DNA of 64,000 nt from Apophysomyces variabilis (GCA_002749535.1 MZZL01000389.1:1-64000), one strand, 5' to 3'; positions 33,157 to 47,128 are shown, counted from the first letter of the stretch. Notes: generated by a model not told the origin, from the sequence alone. Numbers and translations are program-made.

Positions 33157-36100
33157 ATGCTTTTTTATGCAATCTGTAACCTATTAGGTAGTGCGCTAGG
33201 AATATCGGCACGTGAGGCAATGCCACCAGAAATCACTGACATGGTAAGAACAATCAATGGCATATACAAAGAAAGACAGGAAAGAAACATCAAAACATTC
33301 ATAGATTGCCTTGCCTTCCTAGAAGTTTGTGTTTATCCTCCATTTAGGAATCCTTTTACTGGCCAATCAGAAGTAGTAAATCGCATTGGATGAATGTTTG
33401 TTACAAAGAAAAGAGATTTATATGGTTCTCTAGGCCATCGATCATAAGTTGCAATTAGGGTTATTGCTTTCCAACCGTAAACCCACATTGAATGCTGGTT
33501 CGAAGGTGAAGCCAGTCATACAAGATTTTCGCTGGAAGAAATTTTTCGTTCTCCTTTTCTTATGCATCCTTCACGACAACATTCGACAGTGTTCAACACA
33601 AGTTCAGAGAATCTAATCCCGGAATGCCAATTGGTTTCCTCCATAAACGATCTTAAAACAGATGTCGAACCGGAAGTGACATTAATGGAGAAGCTGGCAT
33701 GTGACATGCGCGAGGTAAGCGAACCGAGAATTCCGTAAAAAAGAAAGAAAAAAAAATTATCTCTAACAAAAAGATTTTAATCATATAGTCCTACTATGCA
33801 AGGAAAAGAAACGGCTTGTCCAATACAAAGACAGATAAATGCGTAGATTTTATTGAACATTTGGAATATATCTTTGGCAAAGCCAAGGACTACGATGGTG
33901 CTTCACAGCTCAACTTGATCTGTACGTTGTCGGAAGTGCTGCTAGGTGAGGACGTGATCGATACTCTTCCGAGCTTATCACTGGAAGAAACAGATGACGA
34001 TCGTAAACTAGAGGTAACATTTAAGGAGGAATGTATCTTTTTTTTTGCGTAGCTTATATCTTCCTTTCTTTTCATTTCGTGGGCTAGGATTATATTATGG
34101 ACATGTTTGGTTGGCAAATCATTGAGCTGCTCAAGCCTTTTTTAACAACAGATCATGGGAATGAAAGCACGAGCAGAGAAATACGTAGAATATCCTCCGA
34201 GCTTATCCAACGTATTGCCGAACAAACCAGCTGGAAAGAGAGTACAGTGATGGCAGCCGAACAAATCTCTTTCTTGACACTATCTACGCATTACCCAAAC
34301 GAGGAGGAATGTGTCCGCAAAGCCATTGAATACGTTGAGTTTCATCGACTTGCTGGTCAAGGTAAATTATCTCCAAACACAGGCCAATGACGATGGATCT
34401 TAATTGTCTGTGATAAAGCGTTGGAACGTGCGCCTGCAAAAAAAGTGCCTCAAAACTTCTTTTACCCTGCCAGCCGATGCGAATATGATTTGGACTTTAT
34501 AAAGAATGTAATTAACGAGAAGTCATCTTGGGGTTGTTCTGATCGATCGCCTAATCGCTGGGATGACATTGTTTACTGCATGGTAAATACCATACTCGAC
34601 TTTATCGAATTTGGTGGCAACAGGGAGATCCCCTCAGACGACTTATGGGAAGGCAAACTGGATTGGGAAACTGCCAGTGACGATATCAGACAATACTATC
34701 TTTGCATTTTCCTGCTGACCATGGTTTTCGAAAAAGTCATCCTCAATTTGGATATGAACCTGTCCAAAGCATACAAGAAACGCTATCATAAGAGTTACCA
34801 GGTCGAAACACCTATGAGTCGAACGGTCCATTTCTATAATGGCACCAGTACGCCCATGCTACAAACTGTGTACCGATGCACCGTAAGTTCTGCGATATGT
34901 ATCTATCATGCGCTGAAGAATCGAATTCGTCCTCGTCGATGAATGGACAGAGACTGGTTCATACTTTAGGAGCGAATTTTGATAGACTTCTCAGATTAAA
35001 AGGTGCCATACTAAGAAGAACAGGTAATACAAGCGATATGACCGCGATGTGATGCAAGTTTATCTAATTCCTTGTTATTCCTAACGTCTCGTTTCAAAGA
35101 GGGAACATCATTTGATACAGGACGTCTTCCGAATGAGGACGCGGGCCTTTCAAATGTCACTGATGAACAATACCCTCTCAGTGACTTAGGTATTATTTCT
35201 ATCCTGGCGATGTCTGTCTACCATCGCTGTCTTTTCCGAGAATCGGTCAAAGCGCCTAATCTCAACTTACTCGCTGTCATACTGAACGGCGAATGGATTG
35301 GCAGAAACGCTCTAGGAACCATTATGAAGTTGTTGACGGAGTATGTATCGTGAAGAAACAAAACCAAAAAACCGGGTAACGAAGATTTTTTATACTCATG
35401 AACAGTTTTAAGGCCACAGAAAACAACGCATGCTGATAAAGGACTACTCATCCTTTTGCTGTTGGCCGACATTGTGAAAGTTGATATCACTTTAGAGACG
35501 TTTGAGAAGACTTTTCGGGAAGATCTATCGAGTGCGCAAGAATTTCCTTTCTTGCGAGCTTTCCAGGTTGAGCGAGAGATTTTGAGAAGCTGGGATCATA
35601 GCGTGATGAATTAACAATATCTTTTTTTTCTTGCTAGATAGCCTCCAGTTTTGCAACCATGTGTCCTGATTCAGATTTACGGCTAATTACATATCAATTA
35701 ATTGCTCAGTTTCTACGTTTCTGTAACGATGAAGCATGTTTATTTTCGCTTGCAGAACTTATTGAGGGCTGCCCTTTTCCTACCATGAGGGCTGCTGCTG
35801 TTGGTCTACTCAAGGACCGAATTGACGAAGCGTTCAAAAACCAGAAAGATAATAACGAGGTAATCCTAGATGGAATTCAAAGAAGTCAAAGCAAAGTGCG
35901 ACAACGGAAGAAGAAAATAGTAACATGGATAAACGTTTCCTTTGGTTCACAGGTCCCTTCGGTTTTTACGAGCCGTGTTATTGTCGATAAGTTTTTCCCG
36001 ATATTATTCCGTATGGAACGTGGCTGGAAGACGTCGGACAACGACTTTTTGGAAGGTTTTGGTGTCCAAATCCAGACACTCAATTTTTACCTTTACTTGC

Positions 36101-36486
36101 TAATCCGAGATAAAGGGAAGAATCAGGTAAAGGAAAAGAAAGAAGTCGAAATTCGGAATCTCTGTTTGGAGCTTAGAGTTACCTTTTCTTTTGTGGCTGT
36201 TAGACGACATTGTGGGACAAGGAAAGGATTGAGTGGGTTATGAAGGAATATATCTGTCCTTTAGAAGACAGAGTCAACCAGTTACTTCCTGTGTTTGAGG
36301 AGCAAAGGTTATCCCCGACAGTGATATCCGAAGAGGTGAGTTTAGCGATGGGAGAACAGAGCGAAAAAGAGAAGGATGACAAACTCATTTCTTTTTCTGG
36401 TATAGCCTTTAGACTCAAAAATTTTGAAACTCGAACTGCTGAAAAATGTAACGTGCCAGATCAGAGCACAGACAAATTTACCTTAA
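33157..36486 (+). CDS. ALF4/glomulin/Ybp2-like helical-repeat protein, many exons
   Basis: About 12-13 exons on the plus strand. Supported exons include those reading SYYARKRNGLSNTKTDKC, DMFGWQIIELLKPFL, ALERAPAKKVPQNFFYPAS, RLVHTLGANFDRLLRLKG, SDLGIISILAMSVYHRCLF, GLLILLLLADIVKVD, LLRFCNDEACLFSLAELIEG-like sequence with CPFPTMRAAAVGLLKDRIDE, and VPSVFTSRVIVDKFFPIL. The last exon after GTGAGT..ATAG gives PLDSKILKLELLKNV and stops at 36486. The all-helical layout and the block around CPFPTMRAAAVGLLKD fit the YAP1-binding/ALF4/glomulin family, whose members act on cullin-RING ligases (glomulin), lateral-root division (ALF4) or Yap1 redox signalling and kinetochores (Ybp1/2). Splices near 35340 and 33390-33600 and the start codon are uncertain; ATG 33157 is the first in frame after a stop. 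Confidence 0.65.
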
Positions 36487-39384
36487 AGCCTAAATAGCTA
36501 TGTATAGAAACAAAAATAACATAAGTGAGAGCTGTCTTCTAACTCTCTGTTTGCATTACGGGAAGTTAAGGATGGTATTTCAAAAAAAATTTTTTTTGTT
36601 GATGACTTAGTGAAGAGGATGAGTCGTCGTCAACTTGAGCAGGAGGAGGAAAGAGAGAGAGAGGGCGCTTTTTCTTCTGCATGACAGGGCACAAACTATT
36701 TTCCATTAGTCCCACCATGCTCCTGACACTCTGTTTTTATTATTACTATTATATTATTACCGTTTATCCTCTTGTCATCATTTGGCATGTATTTTACGAG
36801 TAAACAAAGGGGAAGTGATCCTATGTTTAGTTTACGTTTTTTAATTATCATTTTTGGAATTATTTAGTACAACCAATCCGAAATTTTTGCTTTCCTTTTA
36901 GACAAATGAATTGGGATCCGTTCATCTGGGTTCGGACGGAAAAGAACCTGTTAAGTTCATGCGCGCTATTAGTTTTGTTTATGTTAAAGGGTAAATACCT
37001 TCCTTTTCCCCGGTTCTAGTACTAACTGAGCAAACGAACTCTGTCTCTGCCTTGCGCTTTTTACTCTATCATGACAATTGCAATACATGGTACTAACATA
37101 TCAGGAAGAACTTTTTTATTTATTTTGTTTCTGACTTTTTATTCTTTGTACTACCATTTCTTTTCGCGCGAAAGAACCTGGGTTTCGTTGTCTCAGCCTG
37201 TTCCTTTTTTTCTTTTTTATTTATTGTTATATATAGAAATTTAGCAGCGATAACCCTTAGGCGGAAGAGCTATTGGGGAAACAGATTAGTGAAAAAAAAA
37301 GTGAAATTTTTTTGGTATTACATTTGATCTAATCTTTTCTAGAATAGAAGCGAGTTTTTGCACATGTGATTTAGCGTGTCAAGAAAAGCTGACAAAGACC
37401 TTTGTCATCTTCATGATCGTTATGGCCATCTAGCAATGTAACTCTGTGTAAGGAGAAATCCGTTCTTCGGTTACGCAGGAACCAAAAAGACAGGGAGAGA
37501 AAGAAATATCCAGGTTTTCTTTCGTTGTCGCAGTTTATTCTTTTTATCCATATAGACGGAAATTCCGTATTAGAAGGGATGTCATATTCTTTGCTTGTTT
37601 AGCCGCTTCATAGAAGTACAAGTAGAAAACATTTTATCATTATTATCATGTTTACTATTAGTTTGTTTGGAAGATTCTTTGCACAATGCTCCCAGATAAT
37701 TTTGATTTTAGTCCGTGATACGTAAAGCACAGTAACAAAACAAGAAAAGCAGAAGAAGGAAGGAAAAGTTTCATAAAATATTAAGACAAAAAAAAAGAGG
37801 AAACATCGGTTAGACGACAGAAATCCGTTGAAGTATCTGAATGGATACACAATGTGGCCCTCAAACTCAAATTCAAGCTATGAATAAATGAATGAAGGGA
37901 GCATTGGTGATCTTCTCGGTTGGCATAGTGTTCGCGTTTGGAAGAAGAAAAAAGATCGTCGATTCCACGATTCCCGTTGACTAACCTGATACAGGCAAAT
38001 GAGTTAAACCATGAATAACTAAGTTTATCTCACCCGCACTGGATCGGGCCTGCATTGGCTAGTGTACGAGATGCACACCAACAAAGTTCTTCTCCTGCAA
38101 ACAGTCCATAAGGGTAACGGTAAATAAATGTAAAAAATCACTCTTTGCCTATTATGAACAAACCACTGGTGCATAAGCTTGCATGTTTTCCTGTATTTAC
38201 ATCACTTGCCTTTACTCTTAAACAAAATTATTAATAGATATGGTTATTATTTATCAAAATGAGAGTAACCTAGGGCAGCTGTATTGTAGAAACCAGTTTG
38301 CTTTAGGAAAGTTTAATTCCCATAACAATCCTACCTTGGCTAATGATCTCTCTTTATTCATGCAAAGAAAAGGTTTATATCGTAAAATGGAAGTCTAGAA
38401 AAAGACTGGAAACTCTGTATGAAGCAGATTATTCAGTCATTAAATTACGAGCAAAGGCTTTTTCATTCAGACAGTTATTCTAGGTACAAAACGGCCTTTT
38501 TTTTTTTCGCTATTGAGCAGTGTTCATATACGGGATACTGCATGGCAAGAAAGTGATGAATTTTTCAACCGTGACATGCTAGCCGCGATGAGGTAGAACG
38601 GTCATGCTGAGAGCTTCTGGACAGATACGATTAACATTCTTTTCTCTTTTAATTATGGTTCGTTGTATGACATGTACACAAGCATCATACATGCTGCGCA
38701 TCGAAATAGATGACTTTCTGTTTTTGATACTAGCACACTGTTATCTCTGTGACCATGCGTTAAATTGAAAAGAAGATCCATCAGATACATCTGTCGAACT
38801 AATCTGATCTACGTGCCAACTTCTTGTCCTACTTGCCTAAACCGGATTATCTGTTGAGATGATAAGGAAAACGTACGAATTATAAGTAAAATACTATCTA
38901 GAGCTCTATGTCCGTCTCCTCAGTACAACAGAAATCGGTCAATGTTAATTTAGTGTTGCAGAGATGTTACGTTTTCGCTTTTTTCTGACCATACGGCTAC
39001 AATGCCGTTAGCAAGAGTGCCCTTTCGGGTCGTAAAGTTTCCAACCCCGACGCCATTTTGACAAGGCGTTGAGTTGATTTTCCTTTTTATCTGATGAGTC
39101 TGTGAAATTTTTATCATGCCGTGTAAAAAACCAAGCAAAATGTAAAAAACATCGATTCAACTGTCTCACGGGATCAGATGAGGGCTACGAAAAGGTGGGA
39201 AAAGGAATGACGTAAGTTTGTCTGTCATAGGCTTTGTGCGGTGCCCATAACGTGGCTGGTGTCCTTGTAATTTCCCTTCTTTGCTGCAAAGCGGAGCAGA
39301 AAAAAAAGGACTTTGGAAAATGGATCGTGCTTTTGCTGCGGAACAAATTTTCGGTTTTCCTCTTTAGCGTTTGTTTTTGTCAGC
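36487..39384. other. 2.9-kb intergenic region, no gene seen
   Basis: AT-rich, with a purine-rich patch at 36640-36670 and A/T microsatellite-like sequence at 36735-36765. No ORF of recognisable type, and no tRNA-like fold was noticed. Probably UTRs, promoter of the ITPase gene and spacer. Confidence 0.4.
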
Positions 39385-40535
39385 ATGTCCTCGTTACGTA
39401 AATTAGGCAAGTTAGAATACCATGCCATTGACGCAATCTAGTTGAGAATGGATCTTGAATATTGACATTGGAGAGCAGTGTTTGTCACCGGTAACAAGAA
39501 CAAACTGGCGGAAGTTCAACAGATCCTGGCAGGCACCATTGATGTGGAGTCTCACAATGTGGATCGTAAGTTTATTTTTTCTTGTTGTAGCCGAAAGGAT
39601 AAACTTGCAGGCGAAAGAGGGGACAATAGCGAAACCCGGAAATACAAGGCTACCGGTGGCTGAAGAGAGAAAGAGAACAGAGAGAGGGGGGAACTAAAGT
39701 GAAGACTAGACCGCGTTACTCAAACTTCTTTCCTTTTTACCTTTTTAGTTCCTGAACTCCAGGGAACATCACAAGATATTGCTAAACAAAAATGCAAATT
39801 GGCAGCCGAAAGAGTAAAGTATCATCCAAATCACATACAGTCCCCGAGTGGACCATTGACGACGTTGTGCATGAATTCTCTTACACACGCACACGCACAA
39901 CCATGCTTGAAAACAACATGACTGATTGTTTCTTCCCCCTTTTTCATCCTGCAGCTCAATGGTCCTTGCATCACTGAAGACACATGTTTATGTTTCAATG
40001 CAATGAATGGTCTTCCTGGCCCCTACATGTAAACCTAACGAAACAAATAATTCTGGGCTAATGCTTTTCTTCTTTTTAGTAAATGGTTCATGGAATCCCT
40101 TGGTCACGATGGATTAAACAGAATGTTGGCTGGCTTTGATGACAAGACAGGTTACGCCTTGTGTACATTTGCATACTGCGAAGGACCAGGTCATGAGCCC
40201 ATTGTTTTTGAAGGCATCACACCGGTCAGTTTGATGAAAACACATGAAAAAGTTTAGGCTATGTCACTGATGAGGGAAGTTTTGCTAATATTTTAGGGTA
40301 AAATTGTGCCACCCCGTGGTTCCGCCGCCTTTGGATGGGATGCTGTGTTTCAACCCGATGGATTTGATCAAACGTAATCTCGGTTGAACGGAGAAAGTGA
40401 AAGAAAAGGTGGTGTGTTAATTTTGATTTCTTCTTCTTTACTAGTTACGCTGAACTGCCCAAGGACGTGAAAAACTCCATTTCTCATCGTGGCCGTGCAT
40501 TGGAGAAGCTCAAAACTTATTTGGCGACATTGTAA
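39385..40535 (+). CDS. HAM1: Inosine triphosphate pyrophosphatase (ITPase, HAM1/ITPA family)
   Basis: Seven exons. The first is only 13 nt (39385-39397, ATGTCCTCGTTAC) and joins 39479 to give [20 protein letters not shown], the usual start of the family with the substrate-binding TGNKNKL. Further conserved blocks are [71 protein letters not shown] and [12 protein letters not shown] before the stop. The product, about 184 residues, is of normal length. The enzyme removes ITP, dITP and XTP from the nucleotide pool by hydrolysis to the monophosphate and pyrophosphate, protecting DNA and RNA. It is cytosolic and needs Mg2+; the conserved Glu/Asp residues (TED, FDD) are present. Nothing unusual apart from the tiny first exon. 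Confidence 0.94.
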
Positions 40536-42392
40536 AAAAGTACCGAGTTATAGAATTTATGATGATAGATATCCTCTACTGTAATACGAATTAAGACACC
40601 TACAGATAAAAAAGAACACTCTTAGATTGGATTACAAATGGACAGTGACACGATAGAGTAATGTCTACGGGACTTGAGCTCCGTTTGCCCAAAAGGAAAA
40701 GAAAAACTGTATTTCACCATTAGTATGCTATTAACAAGAGAATATTACCATTATTATTGTATTTTTGGGGGGAATGTTTTGTGTTGTGAATCAAAGTTCA
40801 ACCGATCTCGGTTCTACCCAAATAACCGGAAGTGTATGTCATGCTATGTCATGCTGCAAATAATAATGATAGTAAATAATGATAATGACAATAATAAGAA
40901 TAATTATGTGACCTATTACCACCATCGCAGCCATGCATAGAACACAACACACGCACAGAACGTAAAACCGAACATGAACATGTTGTCACAAAACCGGGTC
41001 CCCCATTCTCCCCTTTTTTTTCTCCTTATTTTTTATAGTATTGTACGCCAATTCTTTTTTAAACCAGCTTCTGAACCCTTTCAAGCTCTTTCGGTGACAC
41101 AGAAGGCTTACTTTTTTTTCTTATATTTTTAATCGAGAATCCAGGAACAGTAAATTAACTCAAGCCATAGAACTTCAAAGAAGAAAAAGAATACAAAAAA
41201 AAAGGATCACAAACTATATAGCAAGAAATGATTGGTCCCATGTCGTAATGAATTTGACAGAATTGGGTTCTCAGATTTAAAAAAGGTAAAATAAAAAAAG
41301 TAGTCTCAGATCTATACATATTGATTACTATGATTACTGCTTTGCTTGTCGTCATGGGATTGTCAGCAAACTAGGACAACAACAACATTCTCCTGCTCCA
41401 TCTTTTGATGCTGAATGGAATTTTACAAATAGAGAGGCCAATTGCTTTCTGCTGGCCAATCAATAGTCCATTCCCTTTTTCTTCTTTTTCGTTTTAACAG
41501 CGCCCGAGTAGAGTGGAGTGGAGAAAAAAAAACAAGGTTTCTCGGGTTCATTCTTAGGTTTTTTAATGTCAGTTCCTGTGCTATACAATTTTTTTTTATT
41601 TCGGCTTGGGAAATGCGAATGTGTCCTAAATGCATGTGTCATCCAATAGATAGAGCCCCCCAGGAAAGGATGACACGAAAGATAAAACCTTGTTTTAATT
41701 TTTTTTCGCTTGAGAAGTTTCCCTTTGGAGTTTTTTGGCAACCCTAACCACGTTGCGTAGCACAGTGTAGAACACCTGGATCATTGGAAGGACGATCTTG
41801 CCGGTGCTAACCTACCGATGATCGAACGGTATCGGAGTTGCACTGCGGTTGAACCTTCCTTTTCCTTTTGTTCTGCCAACCCAAAATAAAAAGAAAAAAC
41901 GTTTAGGAAGGAGCCTAATACAAAACCAAATAAAGAGAAGCAAACAAAAACCACAATAAGTAATCAAAGGTAAAGCACGGTCATTATGCGTAATGTTTCT
42001 TTTTTTTTTTCTGTTGGTTTCGGTGTGTTGCGTGTCCAGCACCATAGAGAGACCCAAAGGAGGTTTAAGAATATAAAGAAAAAAACAATAATAAGAACTA
42101 TGGAAAAAGAAAAACAAGACAAAACAGAGACAGACACAAGGCATAAAAAAATTTACACAAGAAGATGAATAAACAAAGACGAAAGAAAAAATAAGGAAAA
42201 GGAGTATGTATGTAAGACCGCGCGCACGCGCTTGTGTGTGAAAAAGAAGGTTTTGAGTTTTGCGTATGTGTGTCATAGCAGAAGAAAAAAAAAGAATAGG
42301 TAGAATAAGAAAAGAAATGTTTCACAGACTATGATCGTTTGGTAGGGCTGATACATGGGAAACGTTAGCGACCGGAAAAAGAAAAAGAATGC
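40536..42392. other. Convergent 3' flanks, no gene
   Basis: Between the ITPase gene (plus) and the C2H2 gene (minus), so both 3' ends face it. AT-rich with long A and T tracts; a short CGCGCGCACGCGC stretch lies at 42218-42232. ORFs here are low-complexity Lys/Phe-rich frames. Confidence 0.45.
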
Positions 42393-43381
42393 TTATGACA
42401 GATGCTCCGACATGATGGGCGGGGTAAGACGATAGGATGATTGATCTTCATTCGATGTTGGAGGAAAAGAAGGAGTGGTAGGTGTAGTAACTTCATCCCC
42501 TCCACAAAGACTGGAAGGCGGTGATGGAAAGAAGGAAGGGGGTTGTTGTAAGGACGATGATGATGGTGATGATGTTGGTTCTTTCTGATATTCGTTGTCG
42601 TGACATTTTCGACGGTGGCGTGTAAGGAACGCTTTTTTCGTATAACTTTATATATATATGCAAAACGGAAGTTAGCCATCTGGCTTCTTAATGGGGTCGA
42701 CTAATCTTCTTTTGTTGTTCTTTTTTTTTTACCTTTTTCTGCAATTGACATATTGACATTTATAAGGTCGATTGCCGGTATGTAGGCGTCTGTGATAGTG
42801 ATTATATAAGTTAAGGAACAATCAAAGTTAAATAAAGAAACGAACCTGTGACGAGCCAAAGAACTGCTGTCGCTGAACGATTTTTGACATCCGTCAAATT
42901 CACATTGATGAGGCCGTTCGCCTGAATGGGTTCGTAAATGGACCGTCAGAGCAGATTTCTAAAATAATAATGGTAAGCTTTCGATATTTTTTTATTTCAT
43001 TCTTGCATTGATTGATTTACCTGGATAAACCGTTTTCCGCATGTTGGAATATGACACTGAAAAGGCCTATATAAAGAAGATAAATTTGATAAGCCGACAA
43101 TTTCCAGAAGCCTAATTTTTTTACGCGTCAAAGAATTTTTTTCATTTTTAATACCTGTCATTTGTATGTATACGGTAATGTCTTGCTTTATCAGAAGGAC
43201 GACCTGAACAAAAAGAATAAAAATAAAAATAAAGATAAAATGGTCAAAATTTTTGATTGATTGATATAAATGAGATAGACTATTTACTGAAAGCTTTTTG
43301 ACATCCTGGCCAATTGCAGCGGTGTCGTTTTGGTTGATGAAGAGCGGATTCGGAATGTTGAATGATCTCAGCGATATCCAT
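42393..43381 (-). CDS. C2H2 zinc-finger protein with four tandem fingers
   Basis: Six short exons, start [15 protein letters not shown] at 43381, stop after SEHLS at 42393-42395. Four C2H2 fingers follow almost at once: [57 protein letters not shown], and [19 protein letters not shown] (the last with an H-x4-H end). Linkers [22 protein letters not shown] and [11 protein letters not shown] are TGEKP-like, as in sequence-specific DNA-binding proteins. A Ser/Pro/Gln-rich tail of about 70 residues (from [15 protein letters not shown]) follows the last finger. Splitting of the fingers by introns is consistent with GT..AG boundaries in frame. It is probably a transcription factor acting in the nucleus; target genes cannot be inferred. 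The short acidic/helical N-terminus might be an activation segment. Confidence 0.82.
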
Positions 43382-43485
43382 CAAAGTGAATATATATTTG
43401 TTTTTTTATCTATGTATATCACAAAGGCACTGGAAAGAGAAGGAAGAAAGATAAAAGAAAAAGAAAGGTTGGATTGTGGTATGAA

Positions 43486-43518
<33 letters not shown>

Positions 43519-46469
43519 AAGACAAAGAATGAAGAAAGAGAGAAAAAGAAGAAGAGGAGAAAAACGAAAGAGCTTTCAATGCTGTTGGAATATAGCTGTG
43601 ATATTTTTTTTTCTTCTCCTACAATTCACTGCTCCACAGATTCCAACCATTTTTAGTGATTTTCTCACACAGCGAAACATTTGACCAACTGACGATCAAT
43701 GTCACACCAAAACACAACCCAAAGCGCAGTTTAATGGAACCGGGTCACCCTCCTCTCTCCACTTTCGAAAAGAAGAACATTCCTTTTGCAAATCCAAAAT
43801 CCTTTTAGTGTCCATATCGACCATCTCCCTGAACTTCCACTTCCATAGCAAATGATCACTATGACTATTACCAAGCCATCATTATATTTTTAAACTTCAT
43901 CCCCGCGCCCTCTTTTTTTTTTCTATTATTTTACTTTATACTATAGAAAATGAAATGAAAACCTTCCCTTTTCCTTTCTCACTGCGCCCCTTTCCCGTCT
44001 GTCTTTTCCTCTTTCTGTTTTTATCCGGAATCCCGGGTCCGTTTATATTAACTACGGATCGAAGGAATCAGAAATTCTTTGTTTCCCATGTTGTTTGTTA
44101 TTTCAACTTGAAAAAGAAAATATTTACCATCAAAGGCAAATCATCCCGAAACATAGATAAATGGAAGATCAACCCAAGAAATAGGTTATTGTCTTCTTAT
44201 ATATGATCTTCCAAAAAAAAGACTGACGCTTAATCTTCAAGGACTGACAGCTTCTTCCTTCTTTCTTCTACTAAAGGGGCTGTCCTATCCAACAGTGCGC
44301 AAACAACAACAAGAAGAAGTTATTCAACGCTGCTCCGATTGAATCATAGTCCTAATAAAATCCCCGATCTCTGAAAATGTCATATAACACCGAACACGGA
44401 TCTCTTACCATATACTATTGGATTGAATCCGAAAGCGCGCCGCTCCAGTGGCACTAAAAATTTATAATGGGCGTAGACTATGGAAAAAGAAAAACCAGAA
44501 AAGAACTTCTTGCTAAGCAAGACTGTCTACCGAATAGGAAGTGTTGTGCTTGTGTCTCACTACAGAACAAATAAGAAACGCTTGACATACATTTTCGATC
44601 AGATCCTCGTATTTTACCGCTTCGTTATACTTCATTCCCTTAAATCCGAAATCGCCCGACGTTTCACCTTGTTCTTATATGTCCAGAAGCATAGATTGGC
44701 CTCTGTTTTTTCAGAGAGTAATGAGAGTTATTATTATTATCTGATGCTTGTTGGCATGGATAGCAGCAGTTGTTATGCAAGGAGAACTATTTCAAGTATA
44801 TTGATCAAAAAAATTTAGGATGTGCTAAGGCAGCATTTTACGTTTATGGAAAGTATTGCATGTCGTTTTCTATTTTGCTGAGTGCATGCTTGAAAGCTTG
44901 ATTTGGCATTCTATAAATCATGCGGTTAAACAAAGCGTTCATTTGGTCTATGTCCGTGCACCTTGATCTACCCGATGGATTTGTCATACATTGGATGGGT
45001 AGAGGTTGGTCAGTACACCGAGTGATGAAAGGTGCTAAAAAGAACAGATCCAAAAAGAAAGGATCAAAGGGGGGCAACACACCGTCATATCAGTAGACGA
45101 ACGCGTCATGTTATGACGTGTTGGGACTGGACGAATTTTGGTTTATGGTTGGATCGACAATTGCTAAGTGCATGCACTACAAAAGCATGTCAAATTGATA
45201 AACCGCGATCCTTTTACGGTGACCTGCAATCTATAGTCCATGGCACTTCCCTTCTTTCTTACAGGCAGATAACAATCTACGCAGCGATACTGAGCTTGAA
45301 ATGGCATACTAAGCTTTGCTATTCAATCTTCCACATCTCTGAAGTAGAATTATAATCGAGATTTGTTACCTCACGTTTTTGCAAATCAATCAACATTCGA
45401 GAATGTATATCTACGATCCAGTAATATCTATGATTCGCTAGCACATATATGTAAGCAAACCTGATATTGAAGAACCGATGCATTCTTTTATTCCTTCAAT
45501 GTGATCGATCGGCGTTCTCTCTCTCTCTTTTTTTTTACTGTTGACTTGGTGTGGATCGGCCCCTCCTCCCGGGCCCCTTCTATCTCTTTTTTTTTTATTC
45601 CTATTGTATCTTTTTTTTTTCATTTCTCCCTTCTTCTTTTCTCCTAGCATGGTCCGTTATTTCGTTGTATCCAAGGATTAAATTATACAGTAAAAGAACT
45701 TTCCTCCCCTAGAGAAAAATTAGAAGAAAGATTGTGTTTCTTGAATGTCTCCACATACACAGCCAAGTACATGTATTCGATAAACTTACTGATTTTTCAA
45801 TATCTTAGAGAAAAGAAAAGGAACAAAATAGTTTGGGCAAAACAAAAGCAAGGAATCTAATTTCTCCTCAAGGGCATAAGAAATGGAGGGCATTGATTGA
45901 AAACAAGAGACAAATAACGCAGTGGTAGCAGTAAACACTTGTATCGCTTCTCCTTCTCCTTAAGAAATCCGCAAAAAAAAAACCAAGTAAATATACTAAC
46001 CTTAATTTTTAACTTGGCTTCTAATAATGATAACATGCAAAACCCTTGCTAGCCTCACCCCCCTTTTTCCTTTTCTCTTTCCTACTCTGCTTTTCTATAG
46101 ATTTTTTTGTTAGTAGGTCTCCTTAACTTTCTTTTTGATCTGTTTGCCCAGGATGATAGTGGAAAGGTCAAAAGAGACACAATAAAGTGAGAATAGCTGG
46201 AAAAGTAAGCTATCGGTGTTAATGAATAAAAAGCTAGTCCTTATCGGACATAGGGCGTATGTATATGTACATATCTCTAAACTGAGTAAAAAAAAAGGCA
46301 TTGCTCGTGCTTAACATGCAAGCCACACAAACGTATGTCTATCATTACTTACGAAAAGAGTATTCACTCCTATTATGAAGCTTATAGATGGATATATCTT
46401 TTTGTCTCTCTTACAGTAGGATGCACGAGATAAACAGGGGAACAAGTAAAAAAAAAAAAAAAAAAAAAA
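43382..46469. other. 3.1-kb intergenic region with GA microsatellite
   Basis: Contains a (GA)n tract at 43485-43513 just upstream of the C2H2 gene, CT-rich stretches, and at 44,890-45,150 a plus-strand stretch of broken frames (LPDGFVIHWMGRGWS; VLGLDEFWFMVGSTIAKCM) that may be a decayed coding sequence. No gene is supported. The region ends in a poly-A run at 46448-46469 that borders a gap. Confidence 0.4.
43485..43513. repeat. (GA)n microsatellite
   Basis: A run of GA dinucleotides about 100 nt upstream of the C2H2 gene start, plausibly in its promoter or 5' UTR. Confidence 0.8.
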
Positions 46470-47128
46470 NNNNNNNNNNNNNNNNNNNNNNNNNNNNNNN
46501 NNNNNNNNNNNNNNNNNNNNNNNNNNNNNNNNNNNNNNNNNNNNNNNNNNNNNNNNNNNNNNNNNNNNNNNNNNNNNNNNNNNNNNNNNNNNNNNNNNNN
46601 NNNNNNNNNNNNNNNNNNNNNNNNNNNNNNNNNNNNNNNNNNNNNNNNNNNNNNNNNNNNNNNNNNNNNNNNNNNNNNNNNNNNNNNNNNNNNNNNNNNN
46701 NNNNNNNNNNNNNNNNNNNNNNNNNNNNNNNNNNNNNNNNNNNNNNNNNNNNNNNNNNNNNNNNNNNNNNNNNNNNNNNNNNNNNNNNNNNNNNNNNNNN
46801 NNNNNNNNNNNNNNNNNNNNNNNNNNNNNNNNNNNNNNNNNNNNNNNNNNNNNNNNNNNNNNNNNNNNNNNNNNNNNNNNNNNNNNNNNNNNNNNNNNNN
46901 NNNNNNNNNNNNNNNNNNNNNNNNNNNNNNNNNNNNNNNNNNNNNNNNNNNNNNNNNNNNNNNNNNNNNNNNNNNNNNNNNNNNNNNNNNNNNNNNNNNN
47001 NNNNNNNNNNNNNNNNNNNNNNNNNNNNNNNNNNNNNNNNNNNNNNNNNNNNNNNNNNNNNNNNNNNNNNNNNNNNNNNNNNNNNNNNNNNNNNNNNNNN
47101 NNNNNNNNNNNNTTTTTTTTTTTTTTTT
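46448..47128. other. Assembly gap (643 N) flanked by poly-A and poly-T
   Basis: A-run 46448-46469, N 46470-47112, T-run 47113-47128. The opposite homopolymers on the two sides suggest the assembler stopped in low-complexity sequence; real content is unknown. Confidence 0.85.
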
